A stretch of DNA of 64,000 nt, from NCBI GenBank assembly GCA_011087605.1, contig JAALLE010000001.1, positions 1-64,000 on the forward strand. Reading direction: 5' to 3'. The stretch comes from Hyphomicrobiales bacterium. GTDB lineage: Bacteria; Pseudomonadota; Alphaproteobacteria; Rhizobiales; Rhizobiaceae. The notes under the pieces are model-generated. The model searched no databases, was not told the origin of the DNA, and saw only the letters and a list, made by a program, of their open reading frames with translations. Below are positions 17,932 through 26,537 of the stretch, in pieces (position 1 is the stretch's first letter; the number at the start of each line of letters is the position of its first letter). A program made the position numbers and the translations under genes.

Positions 17932-18057
17932 ATGAAAGTTAAGAACTCGCTTAAGTCCCTGAAAGGCCGTCACCGGGCAAACCGTCTGGTTCGTCGTAAA
18001 GGCCGGGTATATATCATTAACAAGGTGAACCCGCGCTTTAAAGCACGCCAGGGCTAA
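17932..18057 (+). CDS. rpmJ: 50S ribosomal protein L36, zinc-free type
   Basis: 41 residues ([20 protein letters not shown] at the start, [10 protein letters not shown] at the end). Length and the pattern of basic residues match alphaproteobacterial L36. The four zinc ligands of the classical form are absent: there is no cysteine at all, so this is the C-minus version. A weak GGAATG stretch lies upstream of the ATG. The leader contains two terminator-like hairpins, suggesting regulated expression. The protein is a small late-assembly component of the large subunit near the peptidyl-transferase region. Confidence 0.95.
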   Translation: MKVKNSLKSLKGRHRANRLVRRKGRVYIINKVNPRFKARQG

Positions 18058-18185
18058 AGTCCCGGCGCCAAAGCCGAATACAATCCGTCCATTTGCCATC
18101 CAGCGGCTGTAGGCCGCGGAGACCGGGCATCATGGTAACACGATTTTGCATTTGACGATCACATGTCATTGGCTAGTCTGATGGC

Positions 18186-18824
18186 ATGATGAAGTCGTTT
18201 GTGCCTTTGATTCTCGCTGCTGGTCTCGCAACTGGACCCGTGGCCCTGGCATTTGCCCAATCCAATAGGGTGCCTCTGCCACAGGCCAGTCCTCCGACCG
18301 CATCTTCAAAACCGGTTGCCGGGAAAAAAGCTCCTTTCGAACTTGCCAAGGATCTTGACGGATTGTTCAAGCAGTTGGGTCGGACAAGCGATTCAAAATT
18401 GGCAGACAGGATTTCCACCCGAATTTGGGAAATCTGGCACACTTCCGACAGCAAGTCGGTTGATTTACTCACAAAGTGGGCACGAACCGCCAGTGGCAAA
18501 CGCAGTTTTAACGTGGCGCTTGATCTTCTGGATCAGGTGGTTGCCCTGCGCCCCAATTACGCCGAGGGTTTCAACCAGCGCGCGACATTACATTTCATGA
18601 TGGAAAATTACGGCAAGTCGATTGCCGATATCGAGCGAACCCTTGCGCTGGAACCGCGTCATTACGGAGCTTTGGCGGGTTTGGCGACGATTCTGGAACG
18701 GATTGGCGAAAAAGACCGGGCGCTGGAGACCTGGCATCGGGTGCTTTCGGTCTATCCGGCAATGACCAATGCCCAGGATTCCGTGGTGCGTTTGGAGGAA
18801 GAACTGGCGGGCAACCGGATATAG
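18186..18824 (+). CDS. Secreted TPR-repeat protein
   Basis: 212 residues. An N-terminal signal peptide (about residues 1-24, ending AFA before QSN) is followed by a Pro/Ser-rich linker and several tetratricopeptide helices, with clear units around DLLDQVVALRPNYAEGFNQR, SIADIERTLALEPRHYGALA and RALETWHRVLSVYPAM. Such proteins scaffold complexes in the periplasm. It follows rpmJ by about 130 nt, and a membrane-anchored hydrolase gene follows closely on the same strand. Role unknown; the TPR call is firm. Confidence 0.87.
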   Translation: MMKSFVPLILAAGLATGPVALAFAQSNRVPLPQASPPTASSKPVAGKKAPFELAKDLDGLFKQLGRTSDSKLADRISTRIWEIWHTSDSKSVDLLTKWARTASGKRSFNVALDLLDQVVALRPNYAEGFNQRATLHFMMENYGKSIADIERTLALEPRHYGALAGLATILERIGEKDRALETWHRVLSVYPAMTNAQDSVVRLEEELAGNRI

Positions 18825-18912
18825 ACTGCAGCGTCATAAATAGTGGTTGCAAAAACCAATTGGCGTCCTGCAACGTATCCAAAGCAGTTCTTGGTTTTTA
18901 AGCAGGTGGGCA

Positions 18913-19863
18913 TTGAAGATTTATTTGTTTTTGTTTGCGGCCATCGGAGTCATTTTGGCGGCGACATTTGTCTGGACCAATGTGCAGGTCTCGTCCATCG
19001 AAAAACGCTTTCCGCCCACTGGTTCTCTGGTCGGCCCGAACAATGAACGCATCCATTTTGTCGACATACCATTGCAACCGGGGCGGTCAGGGCCGACAAT
19101 TTTGTTTCTCCACGGTGCCAGTGGCAATCTCAAGGACCAGATGATCCCGTTCGCACCGGCATTGCGTGGCAAGGCCCGGATGATATTCGTTGACCGCCCG
19201 GGTCATGGCTATTCCGACCGGGCCGGAGCCGAAACACCCGCCCAGCAGGCAGAGCGTTATGAATATTTACTGGACAATCTCAACGTCGATCAGGTGACCA
19301 TTGTCGGCCATTCCGTAGGAGCTGCATCTGCCGCTGCCTTTGCGGTCTTGTATCCCCAGCGCATCAGGGGGCTGGTATTGCTGGCTCCCGCGACCCATCC
19401 TTGGCCGAGTGGCGTGAGCTGGTACTACGATCTGGCGACCCTGCCGGTGATCGGACATATTTTCACGGAAACCGTACTCGTTCCGGTCGGGATGCTGACT
19501 TTGGGCAACGCCATCGACGAGGTGTTTCAGCCGCAGTCGCCACCAGACGACTATATGGAAAACGCCGCCATACCCTTATTATTCAGACCCCGGATATTTC
19601 GCAACAATGCCCGCGATGTTGTGGGTCTGAACAGATTTGTCGAAGATTTTTCTATTCGATACAGCGAGATAACAGCTCCAACAATCATTATTACCGGCGA
19701 TGTTGATGATGTGGTTTCGCCTGCCATCCATTCAGTCGGGTTGGAACGCGATATTCCAGGTGCTGAACTGATGGTAATTCCCGGGCTGGGGCACAAGCCT
19801 GAATATGCCGCCACCGAAGCTTCGGTTGAGGCAATCTTGAAAGTGTCAAAAAACGATCCATGA
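18913..19863 (+). CDS. Membrane-anchored alpha/beta hydrolase
   Basis: About 316 residues. All parts of the catalytic machinery are visible: oxyanion loop LFLHGASGNL, nucleophile in VGHSVGAASA, acid in ITGDVDDVVSP and histidine in GLGHKPEY. The N-terminus is a hydrophobic helix (KIYLFLFAAIGVILAATFVW) that would anchor it with the enzyme in the periplasm. I prefer TTG 18913 behind AGGTGGG; the longest frame starts at TTG 18847. It follows the TPR gene. Esterase, lipase or epoxide-type chemistry are all possible. It converges on pyk with only 29 nt between stops. Confidence 0.84.
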   Translation: MKIYLFLFAAIGVILAATFVWTNVQVSSIEKRFPPTGSLVGPNNERIHFVDIPLQPGRSGPTILFLHGASGNLKDQMIPFAPALRGKARMIFVDRPGHGYSDRAGAETPAQQAERYEYLLDNLNVDQVTIVGHSVGAASAAAFAVLYPQRIRGLVLLAPATHPWPSGVSWYYDLATLPVIGHIFTETVLVPVGMLTLGNAIDEVFQPQSPPDDYMENAAIPLLFRPRIFRNNARDVVGLNRFVEDFSIRYSEITAPTIIITGDVDDVVSPAIHSVGLERDIPGAELMVIPGLGHKPEYAATEASVEAILKVSKNDP

Positions 19864-19892
19864 GCCGGATCGCCGCTTAAACCTGAACGGTT

Positions 19893-21344
19893 CTAGGCGC
19901 CCGACTGATACACGCTTCCTTGCCCATCGCTGTCGATATAGGCAATGCGAAGCATGTTGGTTGATCCCGGCGTACGCAATGGTACGCCTGCCGTAATTAT
20001 GATTCGGTCGCCGGGTTTGGCCACGCCTTCCCGGCAGGCGATCCGACAGGCCTTATCGACAATGTCATCAAGGTCCTTGGCGTCGGGCGTAATAATACAA
20101 TGGGTTCCCCAGGTCATCGCCAGACGGCGCGCGGTTTGAGGAACTGGCGAAAGGGTCAGTATTTTCTTTGCCGGGCGCACTCTGGCGGCCCTGAGACCGG
20201 TCGACCCTGATGCAGTGAAACAAACGATGGCCGCGAGGTCCAGCGTATCGGCGATTTCGGCCGCGGCAAAAGAAATCGCGTCCGCCCCGGTAGGCTCCGG
20301 ATCGGGGCGTTGCCCGGCAATCGTGTGCAGATAGCCTTTGTCCTGCTCAATGGCATCGGCGATTGAATTCATCGTACTGACGGCTTCAAACGGATAGTCA
20401 CCGGCGGCTGATTCCGCTGACAACATAACTGCATCGGCGCCTTCATAAACCGCATTTGCGACATCCGACACTTCCGCACGGGTGGGTACGGGCGAGGAAA
20501 TCATCGATTCCAGCATCTGCGTTGCGACCAACACGGGGGTCCCTGCATTGCGGCATTTGCGGATCATCTTCTTTTGAATGCTGGGGACGGCCTGAAGCGG
20601 CATTTCCACCCCAAGGTCGCCTCTGGCGACCATGATCGCATCGGCCATGTGGATAATTTCATCAAGCTTTTCAACAGCCTGTGGCTTTTCGATTTTGGCC
20701 AGAATACCGACTTTGCCCTGGCATATTTTTCTCGGTTCTGCCAGATCCTCCGGCCGCTGAATGAATGACAGGGCAATCCAGTCGATATCTTCTTTCAGCG
20801 CCGCCGCCAGATCTTCACGGTCCTTGTCGGTCAAAACGCCGGATGTCAGTTCTGAATCGGGTAGATTGACGCCCTTTTTGTCAGCCAGCCAGGTGCCAGA
20901 CAAAACTTCTGTCTTTGCCCAACCGTCACCGGTGTCGATGACTTTCAACTGAACTTTGCCGTCGTTGACCAGCAACCGGTGGCCGGTTTGCATGGCGTCC
21001 AGAATTTCCGGATGCGGCAGGTGGACGCGTTTGGCATTTCCCGGCGTCGGATCGCTGTCGAGGATGATGGTATCGCCGGGTCGGACATCGAGCTCACCGT
21101 TTTCAAATACGCCAAGGCGGTGTTTCGGTCCCTGAAGGTCGACCATGATCCCAATGGGATAATTGAGTTCTACTTCAACTTCGCGAATTGAGTTGACTGT
21201 GGCCCGCATTAGGTCGTGGCTGGCATGACTCATATTGATGCGAAATACATCGGCTCCAGCTTTAGTTAGCTCGAGGATCTTGTTTTTTGTATTGGAAGCA
21301 GGCCCCAACGTTGCGACAATTTTGACGCGTCGTGTTCGGTTCAT
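19893..21344 (-). CDS. pyk: Pyruvate kinase
   Basis: 483 residues, complete. Family motifs run in order: RRVKIVATLGPAS at the N-terminus, DVFRINMSHA, ILAKIEKPQAVEKLDEI with the catalytic lysine, DAIMVARGDLGVEMP and PVLVATQMLESM with MLSAESAAG. The C-terminal allosteric domain is present. It transfers phosphate from phosphoenolpyruvate to ADP in the last step of glycolysis. The start overlaps the stop of the DUF1036 gene by 4 nt, so both come from one transcript, an arrangement I recall from rhizobial genomes. Confidence 0.98.
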   Translation of the reverse strand: MNRTRRVKIVATLGPASNTKNKILELTKAGADVFRINMSHASHDLMRATVNSIREVEVELNYPIGIMVDLQGPKHRLGVFENGELDVRPGDTIILDSDPTPGNAKRVHLPHPEILDAMQTGHRLLVNDGKVQLKVIDTGDGWAKTEVLSGTWLADKKGVNLPDSELTSGVLTDKDREDLAAALKEDIDWIALSFIQRPEDLAEPRKICQGKVGILAKIEKPQAVEKLDEIIHMADAIMVARGDLGVEMPLQAVPSIQKKMIRKCRNAGTPVLVATQMLESMISSPVPTRAEVSDVANAVYEGADAVMLSAESAAGDYPFEAVSTMNSIADAIEQDKGYLHTIAGQRPDPEPTGADAISFAAAEIADTLDLAAIVCFTASGSTGLRAARVRPAKKILTLSPVPQTARRLAMTWGTHCIITPDAKDLDDIVDKACRIACREGVAKPGDRIIITAGVPLRTPGSTNMLRIAYIDSDGQGSVYQSGA

Positions 21345-21820
21345 TTTGACGGATCGTCTTTCTTTGTTTGGTTAGCTTTGGTCAGGCGGACCTGCCAGCT
21401 TTTCTGCTCTCCGGTATCAACTTCGAAGAATCCTGTTCGTTCATAGCCGCGGGCGAAACAGTCTTTCACACCGCGAATGTTAAATTCGATATTTGACGTA
21501 CACATGAATACCGGGCCGCGCCATTTGCCATTTCCATCGTCACTTTCAGCATGCAGATAAAAATATCTTGCAGTCAGATCGCCTTCAATTATCGATGTGC
21601 AGATGTCAGCTGGTATGCGCCACCACCCCTCAGTAATCCATTGATCTTCCAGTTTATATCCGACCGCAATGCCAACCAGAGAATCAGTTTTGTTGCACAC
21701 CTTAAATTCAGCATGAGCCGGAGAAACCTGAATTCCGAACCCGGCATACAAGGCAGCCAGCAGGGTTGCGATCCGGGTAAAATTAAATCGTTTTAATTGT
21801 TGTGGCATGTCTGCAATCAT
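21341..21820 (-). CDS. DUF1036 secreted protein upstream of pyk
   Basis: 159 residues from ATG 21820; in-frame codons further upstream are unlikely. A signal peptide ends near VSPAHA before EFKVCNKTDS. The domain holds a conserved cysteine/tryptophan pattern (FKVCNKT, EGWWRIPADICTSI, VFMCTSN, VKDCFARGYERTGFFEVDT) typical of DUF1036. Paired cysteines suggest disulfides in the periplasm. Function is unknown. The 4-nt overlap with pyk implies coupled translation of an exported protein with a cytosolic glycolytic enzyme, which is curious. Confidence 0.85.
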   Translation of the reverse strand: MIADMPQQLKRFNFTRIATLLAALYAGFGIQVSPAHAEFKVCNKTDSLVGIAVGYKLEDQWITEGWWRIPADICTSIIEGDLTARYFYLHAESDDGNGKWRGPVFMCTSNIEFNIRGVKDCFARGYERTGFFEVDTGEQKSWQVRLTKANQTKKDDPSK

Positions 21821-21911
21821 GGTGATTTGTTGTTGCCCCTTTCGTCCGGTGAAGTCAACGCGCGGGCTTTTTTTTGCAATGCGTTCCAAGTGTTAATTTT
21901 GAGTCCCGACT

Positions 21912-22802
21912 TTAGTCTTTGGGTCTTGCGACCCATACGCCGAGCAGGATCAGAGCACCTCCCAGAAACTGCAACGGGGTCAACGCCTCGGAAAGCACCA
22001 ACCAGCCCAACACCGCCGCCGCCAAGGCCTCAATAAAGATCACAAGAGACGAAAATGCGGCAGACAGAGCACCAAGCGCCACGGCCAGCAATCCCTGACC
22101 GAAACAATGGCTGACAACACCCAGGGCAACAAGTGCTGCAATTCCCGTTGCCGATTGAGGCACAAAGCCCTGTCCCGCAATCAGCGTCACGGTCAGCAGC
22201 AGCAACATTGTTATGATGGTGCTCATAAATGTGACGGCACCGGGATTGTGATTTCTTCGCGCCACTCTGATGGCCAAAAAATAGAAACCGAAAAATATCG
22301 ACGTTATAAAGCCGAATATGTCGCCCAGTAGTCGCTCCGGTGCCAGTGCAAAGCTTGACCCAATCAAAGCGAACGTACCGATGAGGCATAGAACCAGACC
22401 GATATATGCCTTTCGACTTACGGCTTCGCCAATCAAGACGCCGGAAAACAAAACCACCCAGACCGGTGCCAGGCAAGCGAGGAGTGTGGCATTTGCAATT
22501 GTGGTTTGGAGAATGGACAAGTGCCAAAAAAACAAATCGCCGGCAAAGAATATGCCGGCCAGCACAATCGCCCGGTCAAAACGCCACAATCTGCTCAGTG
22601 ACCGTCCGTTGCGCCGCTCTTCCAAGACTGCCCAGGCAAGGAGAAAGGGCAGGGCGAGCGCAACGCGCCAAAACGCGCTGGCAAAGGGCCCAACTTCTGC
22701 AAACCTTACAAAAACCGGTGATATGCCCATTGCGATGGCGCCAACGACTAAAGCTGCGAAGGCAGGAGCAAAGGATAACGAGGGATTTGATTTTTCGGGC
22801 AT
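21912..22802 (-). CDS. EamA/DMT-superfamily transporter
   Basis: 296 residues from ATG 22802 (MPEKSNPSL). Ten hydrophobic segments in two EamA repeats are visible, with the charged loop EERRNGRSLSRLWRF between spans and the family's end pattern LQFLGGALILLGVWVARPKD. Members export metabolites such as amino acids or nucleosides. It lies 91 nt upstream of the DUF1036-pyk pair on the same strand, so it may share a transcript. It is divergent from the N-formylglutamate amidohydrolase gene. Substrate unknown. Confidence 0.9.
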   Translation of the reverse strand: MPEKSNPSLSFAPAFAALVVGAIAMGISPVFVRFAEVGPFASAFWRVALALPFLLAWAVLEERRNGRSLSRLWRFDRAIVLAGIFFAGDLFFWHLSILQTTIANATLLACLAPVWVVLFSGVLIGEAVSRKAYIGLVLCLIGTFALIGSSFALAPERLLGDIFGFITSIFFGFYFLAIRVARRNHNPGAVTFMSTIITMLLLLTVTLIAGQGFVPQSATGIAALVALGVVSHCFGQGLLAVALGALSAAFSSLVIFIEALAAAVLGWLVLSEALTPLQFLGGALILLGVWVARPKD

Positions 22803-22877
22803 GAATTTTCTGAGCACGAAGGAATTTGATGCTCCAAAACCATTGAAGCAATCTGCCACCTATGACAATAACGCCCG

Positions 22878-23687
22878 ATGCATAAAGTATTTGCCCCATT
22901 TCAAGTGATAGAAGGTGACCGGTCGTCCGGCCTTGTATTGTTGTGCGATCACGCGCGTAACAGCCTGCCGGAGGAATATGGATCCCTTGGACTTCCCGCT
23001 TCCCAGTTTGAACGTCACATTGCCTATGACATAGGTGCAGAAGCACTCACTTTGGGCCTGGCTCAGCGGTTGGGAGTTCCTGCCGTATTGTCCTGCTTTT
23101 CGCGCCTGCTTATCGACCCAAATCGAGGCGAAGATGACCCGACCATTATCATGCGGTTATCCGATGGCACGGTGGTGCCTGGAAACCATCCAATAAGCGT
23201 TGAAGAAATTGAACGTCGCAAGGCACTCTATTACGCGCCCTATCACAACGCTGTAACCACGGTCATCGACGAAGCCTTGGAAACCGGTGTCAATCCGATC
23301 ATTTTTTCAATTCATTCCTTCACGCCTGTCTGGAAAGGCTCTTCCAGAAAATGGCACGCATCGATGTTGTGGGACGCCGATCACAGACTGTCGAAATTTA
23401 TAGTCGACGGGCTCAGCCAGGACTCAGAACTTATCGTTGGAGACAACGAGCCTTATGATGGTGCCTTGACCAACGATACCATGTACCGTCACGCCACCCG
23501 CCGGGGATTGGCCCATGGCCTTTTGGAAGTGCGTCAGGATCTGGTTGCCGATGCTCAAGGAGTTCAGCAATGGATCGACAGACTTGCGCCGTTGCTTGAA
23601 GAAGCCAATCACCGTCACGATATGCATGAGATCAGGCAATTTGGTTCACGAACCGATGGAACAGCCCACACGGGAGCAAACCCATGA
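22878..23687 (+). CDS. N-formylglutamate amidohydrolase family protein
   Basis: 269 residues. The metal-binding start LVLLCDHARNSLPEEYG and the later FSIHSFTPVW segment match the family, which hydrolyses N-formyl-L-glutamate (histidine degradation) or related N-acyl amino acids with a zinc ion. No hut genes are nearby, so the real substrate may differ. The stop overlaps the start of the DUF1244 gene by 4 nt. The pair plus gapR downstream is a block I associate with rhizobia. Confidence 0.9.
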   Translation: MHKVFAPFQVIEGDRSSGLVLLCDHARNSLPEEYGSLGLPASQFERHIAYDIGAEALTLGLAQRLGVPAVLSCFSRLLIDPNRGEDDPTIIMRLSDGTVVPGNHPISVEEIERRKALYYAPYHNAVTTVIDEALETGVNPIIFSIHSFTPVWKGSSRKWHASMLWDADHRLSKFIVDGLSQDSELIVGDNEPYDGALTNDTMYRHATRRGLAHGLLEVRQDLVADAQGVQQWIDRLAPLLEEANHRHDMHEIRQFGSRTDGTAHTGANP

Positions 23688-23983
23688 CTAAAATTGACAA
23701 GACCACCCAGACAGAACTGGAAGCCGCAGCATTCAGAACTCTGGTTGCGCATCTCCAGCAACGTACTGACGTGCAAAACATAGACTTGATGAATCTTGGC
23801 GGTTTTTGCCGAAATTGTCTGTCGCGCTGGTACATGGAAGCAGCCAATGAACAGGGTATTGACCTCGACAAAGACGGTGCGCGGGAATTGATCTACGGCA
23901 TGCCCTATGCTGATTGGCGCGACAAATTTCAAACCGAAGCATCTGAAGAACAAAAGGCGGCTTTTGCAAAGAGCCACGGATAG
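23684..23983 (+). CDS. DUF1244 small cysteine-containing protein
   Basis: 99 residues. The core NLGGFCRNCLSRWYMEAA with two cysteines three residues apart, followed by REYG-like ARELIYGMPYADWRDKFQ, is the signature of DUF1244, a small soluble helical family. The function is not known to me; the CxxC suggests metal binding or redox sensitivity. Translationally coupled to the amidohydrolase by a 4-nt overlap. Confidence 0.9.
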   Translation: MTKIDKTTQTELEAAAFRTLVAHLQQRTDVQNIDLMNLGGFCRNCLSRWYMEAANEQGIDLDKDGARELIYGMPYADWRDKFQTEASEEQKAAFAKSHG

Positions 23984-24097
23984 CTGGCGGCGGGTCCAGG
24001 TTGAAGGTCGGTTTTGCCTGTTGGTATTCATTGATTTTGGCTTGCTCACGGAAGCGCTTCGTGGTGATTACAAAAACTGATATTTGAGGAGTAATTT

Positions 24098-24376
24098 ATG
24101 GCTGACACATCCGTCGCCCGCGACCAGTTGCGGTCTATTGTTGAACGTATTGAGCGGCTTGAAGAAGAAAAAAAAGCTATTGCCGATGACATCAAGGACG
24201 TCTTTGCCGAGGCCAAGGGCAACGGGTTTGATGTAAAAACCCTGCGCACCGTCGTTCGGATGCGAAAAATTGAATCCGCCGAACGTCAGGAGCAAGAAGC
24301 CATGCTTGATCTTTACATGAGCGCGTTGGGCATGCTGCCGGATACATCAGGCGATGGGCCAGATACATCTGGTTAA
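24098..24376 (+). CDS. gapR: GapR chromosome-structuring protein (DUF2312)
   Basis: 92 residues. The N-terminal two thirds form a coiled coil ([20 protein letters not shown]), then the conserved [20 protein letters not shown]. This is the UPF0335/DUF2312 family whose Caulobacter member GapR encircles overtwisted DNA and guides topoisomerases. A strong TGAGGAG ribosome site sits 6 nt before the ATG. The C-terminus has a short Asp/Thr/Gly tail with a duplicated PDTSGDG-like unit. The 114-nt upstream region contains the 10-bp palindrome GAAGCGCTTC at 24051-24060. Confidence 0.95.
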   Translation: MADTSVARDQLRSIVERIERLEEEKKAIADDIKDVFAEAKGNGFDVKTLRTVVRMRKIESAERQEQEAMLDLYMSALGMLPDTSGDGPDTSG

Positions 24377-24386
24377 GCCCGGGGAT

Positions 24387-25802
24387 TTATTTCTGAGACA
24401 GTTTTAGATGGACGTGGGCAGCCGTACCTCGTCCACCGGGGCCCTCGCCGAATTCAATCTGACCGGACAGTAAATTGAGTATTTCGCGCACGATGGTCAG
24501 GCCAATTCCCGAATCAGCATTGGTTGTTGTTGACGCGCCGGATTTCGCGACAGCAGGCAGAGCTTTGTCGGGCCGTTTGAATCCAACTCCATTGTCATTG
24601 ATGGACACAACACCGCTTTCGCCTCGGCGTTGCACATGGACATCGATCTCAAGGTTTGGGCCTCCATGTCGCACAGCATTGTCGATCAGGTTTCTAATTA
24701 CTTCCTGAACAAGTGTCTTTTCGCCCAGCACCAGCAAATCCCCATCCGAGTGAAATCCAAGATCAATGTCGTTTTGACCGCTGTTGGATAATTGCAGGAC
24801 AAAGTCTTCACAAACGTCACGTGCAATATCGGAAAGATTGCAGGTTTCAGAGCTTAACGTTTCTTTGGATGCCGCATCCAGCCGGGCCAGCAAAAGCATC
24901 TGAGCCATCAAGCGCTCCGCATCTCCTACAGCAATATTGGCATTGTTGATGGCCTCGGCCTTGGCGGTGGCATCCGATTCCCGATCGGCAATTTCAAGAT
25001 GTGTTTTGATAAGTGCCAAGGGGGTTCGAAACTGATGGCTGGTATTGGAGGTAAATCGTCGCAAAGCATCGATCGATGAGCCGAAACGTAGCACCAGGTC
25101 ATTGATCGTATTGACCAGTCCACGCACCTCTCGCGGAACGCGATGTTCGATCGGGCGGATGTCGTCGGGACTGCGTCGCGCCACCGCGCTTTCCAGTCGG
25201 TGCAGCGGACGCAGCGCCCGCTTAATGGCAAACCAGACCACCAATCCGGCGGTAAAAATCAATGCGGCCTGACGAAGTGCGGAGCGGATCAACAGATCCC
25301 GGGCCACCGCGTTGCGCGCATTAGTGGTCTCGGCAATTGCCACTCTAAACTCAAGCGAGGTGGTGTTGGATGATGTTGCGCTGGAATAGGTTGCGATACG
25401 AATCGGGTCTCCCCGAAACTCACCGTTTGAGAAATGCAGCGGATCGGAGGAATCGGAGACATTTTCCGGCAGTTCAAGCTTGCGGTACCCTGTGACAAAT
25501 TTTCCGTCACCATCCTCAATGCGATAAAATACCCTGTCGTCCTCCGAAGATGTCAGCATCTGGAGAGCGACATAGGGGATGTCGGCTTCCAGTATTCCCT
25601 CATCATTGACGAATACCCGCTCGGCAATTGCCAGTGCCGATCCGGCCAAAACCCGGTCGGACACTTCATCGGCCGTATCACGCGCTGCGCGATAGCCATC
25701 ATAGAGCGCCAGCAATCCAATCAACATCAGCGGCGTCAACAGCCAGAGCAGCAATCGTCCCCGCAGGGAATAAGAATCATCCGAAGTAGATCTGGTGCTC
25801 AT
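24387..25802 (-). CDS. tctE: Sensor histidine kinase, TctE type
   Basis: 471 residues. A first membrane span (LLLWLLTPLMLIGLLALYDG), a periplasmic sensor region of about 140 residues (2CSK_N-like), a second span near residue 180 and a HAMP-like linker lead to the kinase core. The phosphoacceptor lies in NTSHQFRTPLALIKTH, the N-box is NLIDNAVRHG, and the G boxes are INDNGVGF and SGIGLTIV. It overlaps the response-regulator gene by 4 nt. The neighbouring tctCBA operon makes tricarboxylate sensing the best guess. Confidence 0.92.
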   Translation of the reverse strand: MSTRSTSDDSYSLRGRLLLWLLTPLMLIGLLALYDGYRAARDTADEVSDRVLAGSALAIAERVFVNDEGILEADIPYVALQMLTSSEDDRVFYRIEDGDGKFVTGYRKLELPENVSDSSDPLHFSNGEFRGDPIRIATYSSATSSNTTSLEFRVAIAETTNARNAVARDLLIRSALRQAALIFTAGLVVWFAIKRALRPLHRLESAVARRSPDDIRPIEHRVPREVRGLVNTINDLVLRFGSSIDALRRFTSNTSHQFRTPLALIKTHLEIADRESDATAKAEAINNANIAVGDAERLMAQMLLLARLDAASKETLSSETCNLSDIARDVCEDFVLQLSNSGQNDIDLGFHSDGDLLVLGEKTLVQEVIRNLIDNAVRHGGPNLEIDVHVQRRGESGVVSINDNGVGFKRPDKALPAVAKSGASTTTNADSGIGLTIVREILNLLSGQIEFGEGPGGRGTAAHVHLKLSQK

Positions 25803-26464
25803 GAGGTCTCGCTCAGGTGATAGCCAAGACCACGTGCCGCATTAATTGATAGGCCATGACCGGTTAGTTTGCGCCGCAGTCTGCTGACATATTGTTCAAT
25901 CGCATTTTCGCTTACATCATCATCAAAACGGGTAATGGAATCCAGAAGCTGACTTTTTGACAGCAACCGGCCATTGGCCATCATCAGCGCCCGCAAAACC
26001 ATGGTTTCGCGGGCCGATAAGTCCAACGGCTCGTTTTCTGCTGTTACCTGGTTATTGCGCAGGTCGAATATCAAAGACCCAATTTGCAGCAACGATGTCT
26101 TTTCCATCGACACGCGCCGCAGCAATGCCCGCACGCGAGCTTCGAGTTCGGTCAGTTCAAACGGCTTGGTCATATAATCGTCGGCTCCGAGATCGAGTCC
26201 GGCAATGCGGTCGTCAAGCTCGTCACGCGCCGTCAAAATCAAAACCGGCATGGTCAACTTGCCGTTGCGTATCTCGCGCAATACTTCCAGGCCATCCGTG
26301 TCAGGCAGGCTGAGGTCGAGAATTATCAAGTCGTAAGGCTGCGATTGCGCGGCCGCCAGCCCATTCTCGCCGGTCAGCACGTGGTCAACGGCATAAGAAG
26401 CGTCGAGCAAGCGTTTCAGCCCGGCACCAAGCCTTTGATTGTCTTCCACCAGTAAAATACGCAC
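25799..26464 (-). CDS. tctD: OmpR-family response regulator, TctD type
   Basis: 221 residues. The receiver domain has the acidic pair (VEDNQ), the phosphorylatable Asp50 in LIILDLSLPDTDG and the conserved Lys in MTKPFELTELEARV. The C-terminal winged helix has the expected TRFDDDVSENAIEQYVSRLRRKL. OmpR-type regulators bind tandem direct repeats about 10-11 bp apart; such a set lies at 27858-27885 ahead of tctC. Transcribed with the kinase gene; divergent from the binding protein at 26538. Confidence 0.94.
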   Translation of the reverse strand: MRILLVEDNQRLGAGLKRLLDASYAVDHVLTGENGLAAAQSQPYDLIILDLSLPDTDGLEVLREIRNGKLTMPVLILTARDELDDRIAGLDLGADDYMTKPFELTELEARVRALLRRVSMEKTSLLQIGSLIFDLRNNQVTAENEPLDLSARETMVLRALMMANGRLLSKSQLLDSITRFDDDVSENAIEQYVSRLRRKLTGHGLSINAARGLGYHLSETS

Positions 26465-26504
26465 AGCGACCTCCCACTGACAGGCTATTGAACATTTTCA
26501 ATCT

Positions 26505-26530
26505 TGTGAACTCCCGCATAGGTGTTCACA
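26505..26530. promoter_or_regulatory. Inverted repeat between tctD and the binding-protein gene
   Basis: TGTGAAC (26505-26511) and GTTCACA (26524-26530) are perfect inverted copies 12 nt apart. They sit in the 73-nt gap between the divergent regulator and binding-protein genes, ending 7 nt before the latter's start. It may be an operator acting on either gene. Confidence 0.4.
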
Positions 26531-26537
26531 TTGGGGC

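Noticed and set aside
18103-18117. Short GCGGC/GCCGC hairpin after rpmJ
   Set aside because: Five base pairs and no T-run; too weak to call a terminator.
24047-24063. Palindrome CACG-GAAGCGCTTC-GTG upstream of gapR
   Set aside because: Ten perfect bases plus flanks is notable, but there is no T-run or known site match, so function cannot be argued beyond chance.
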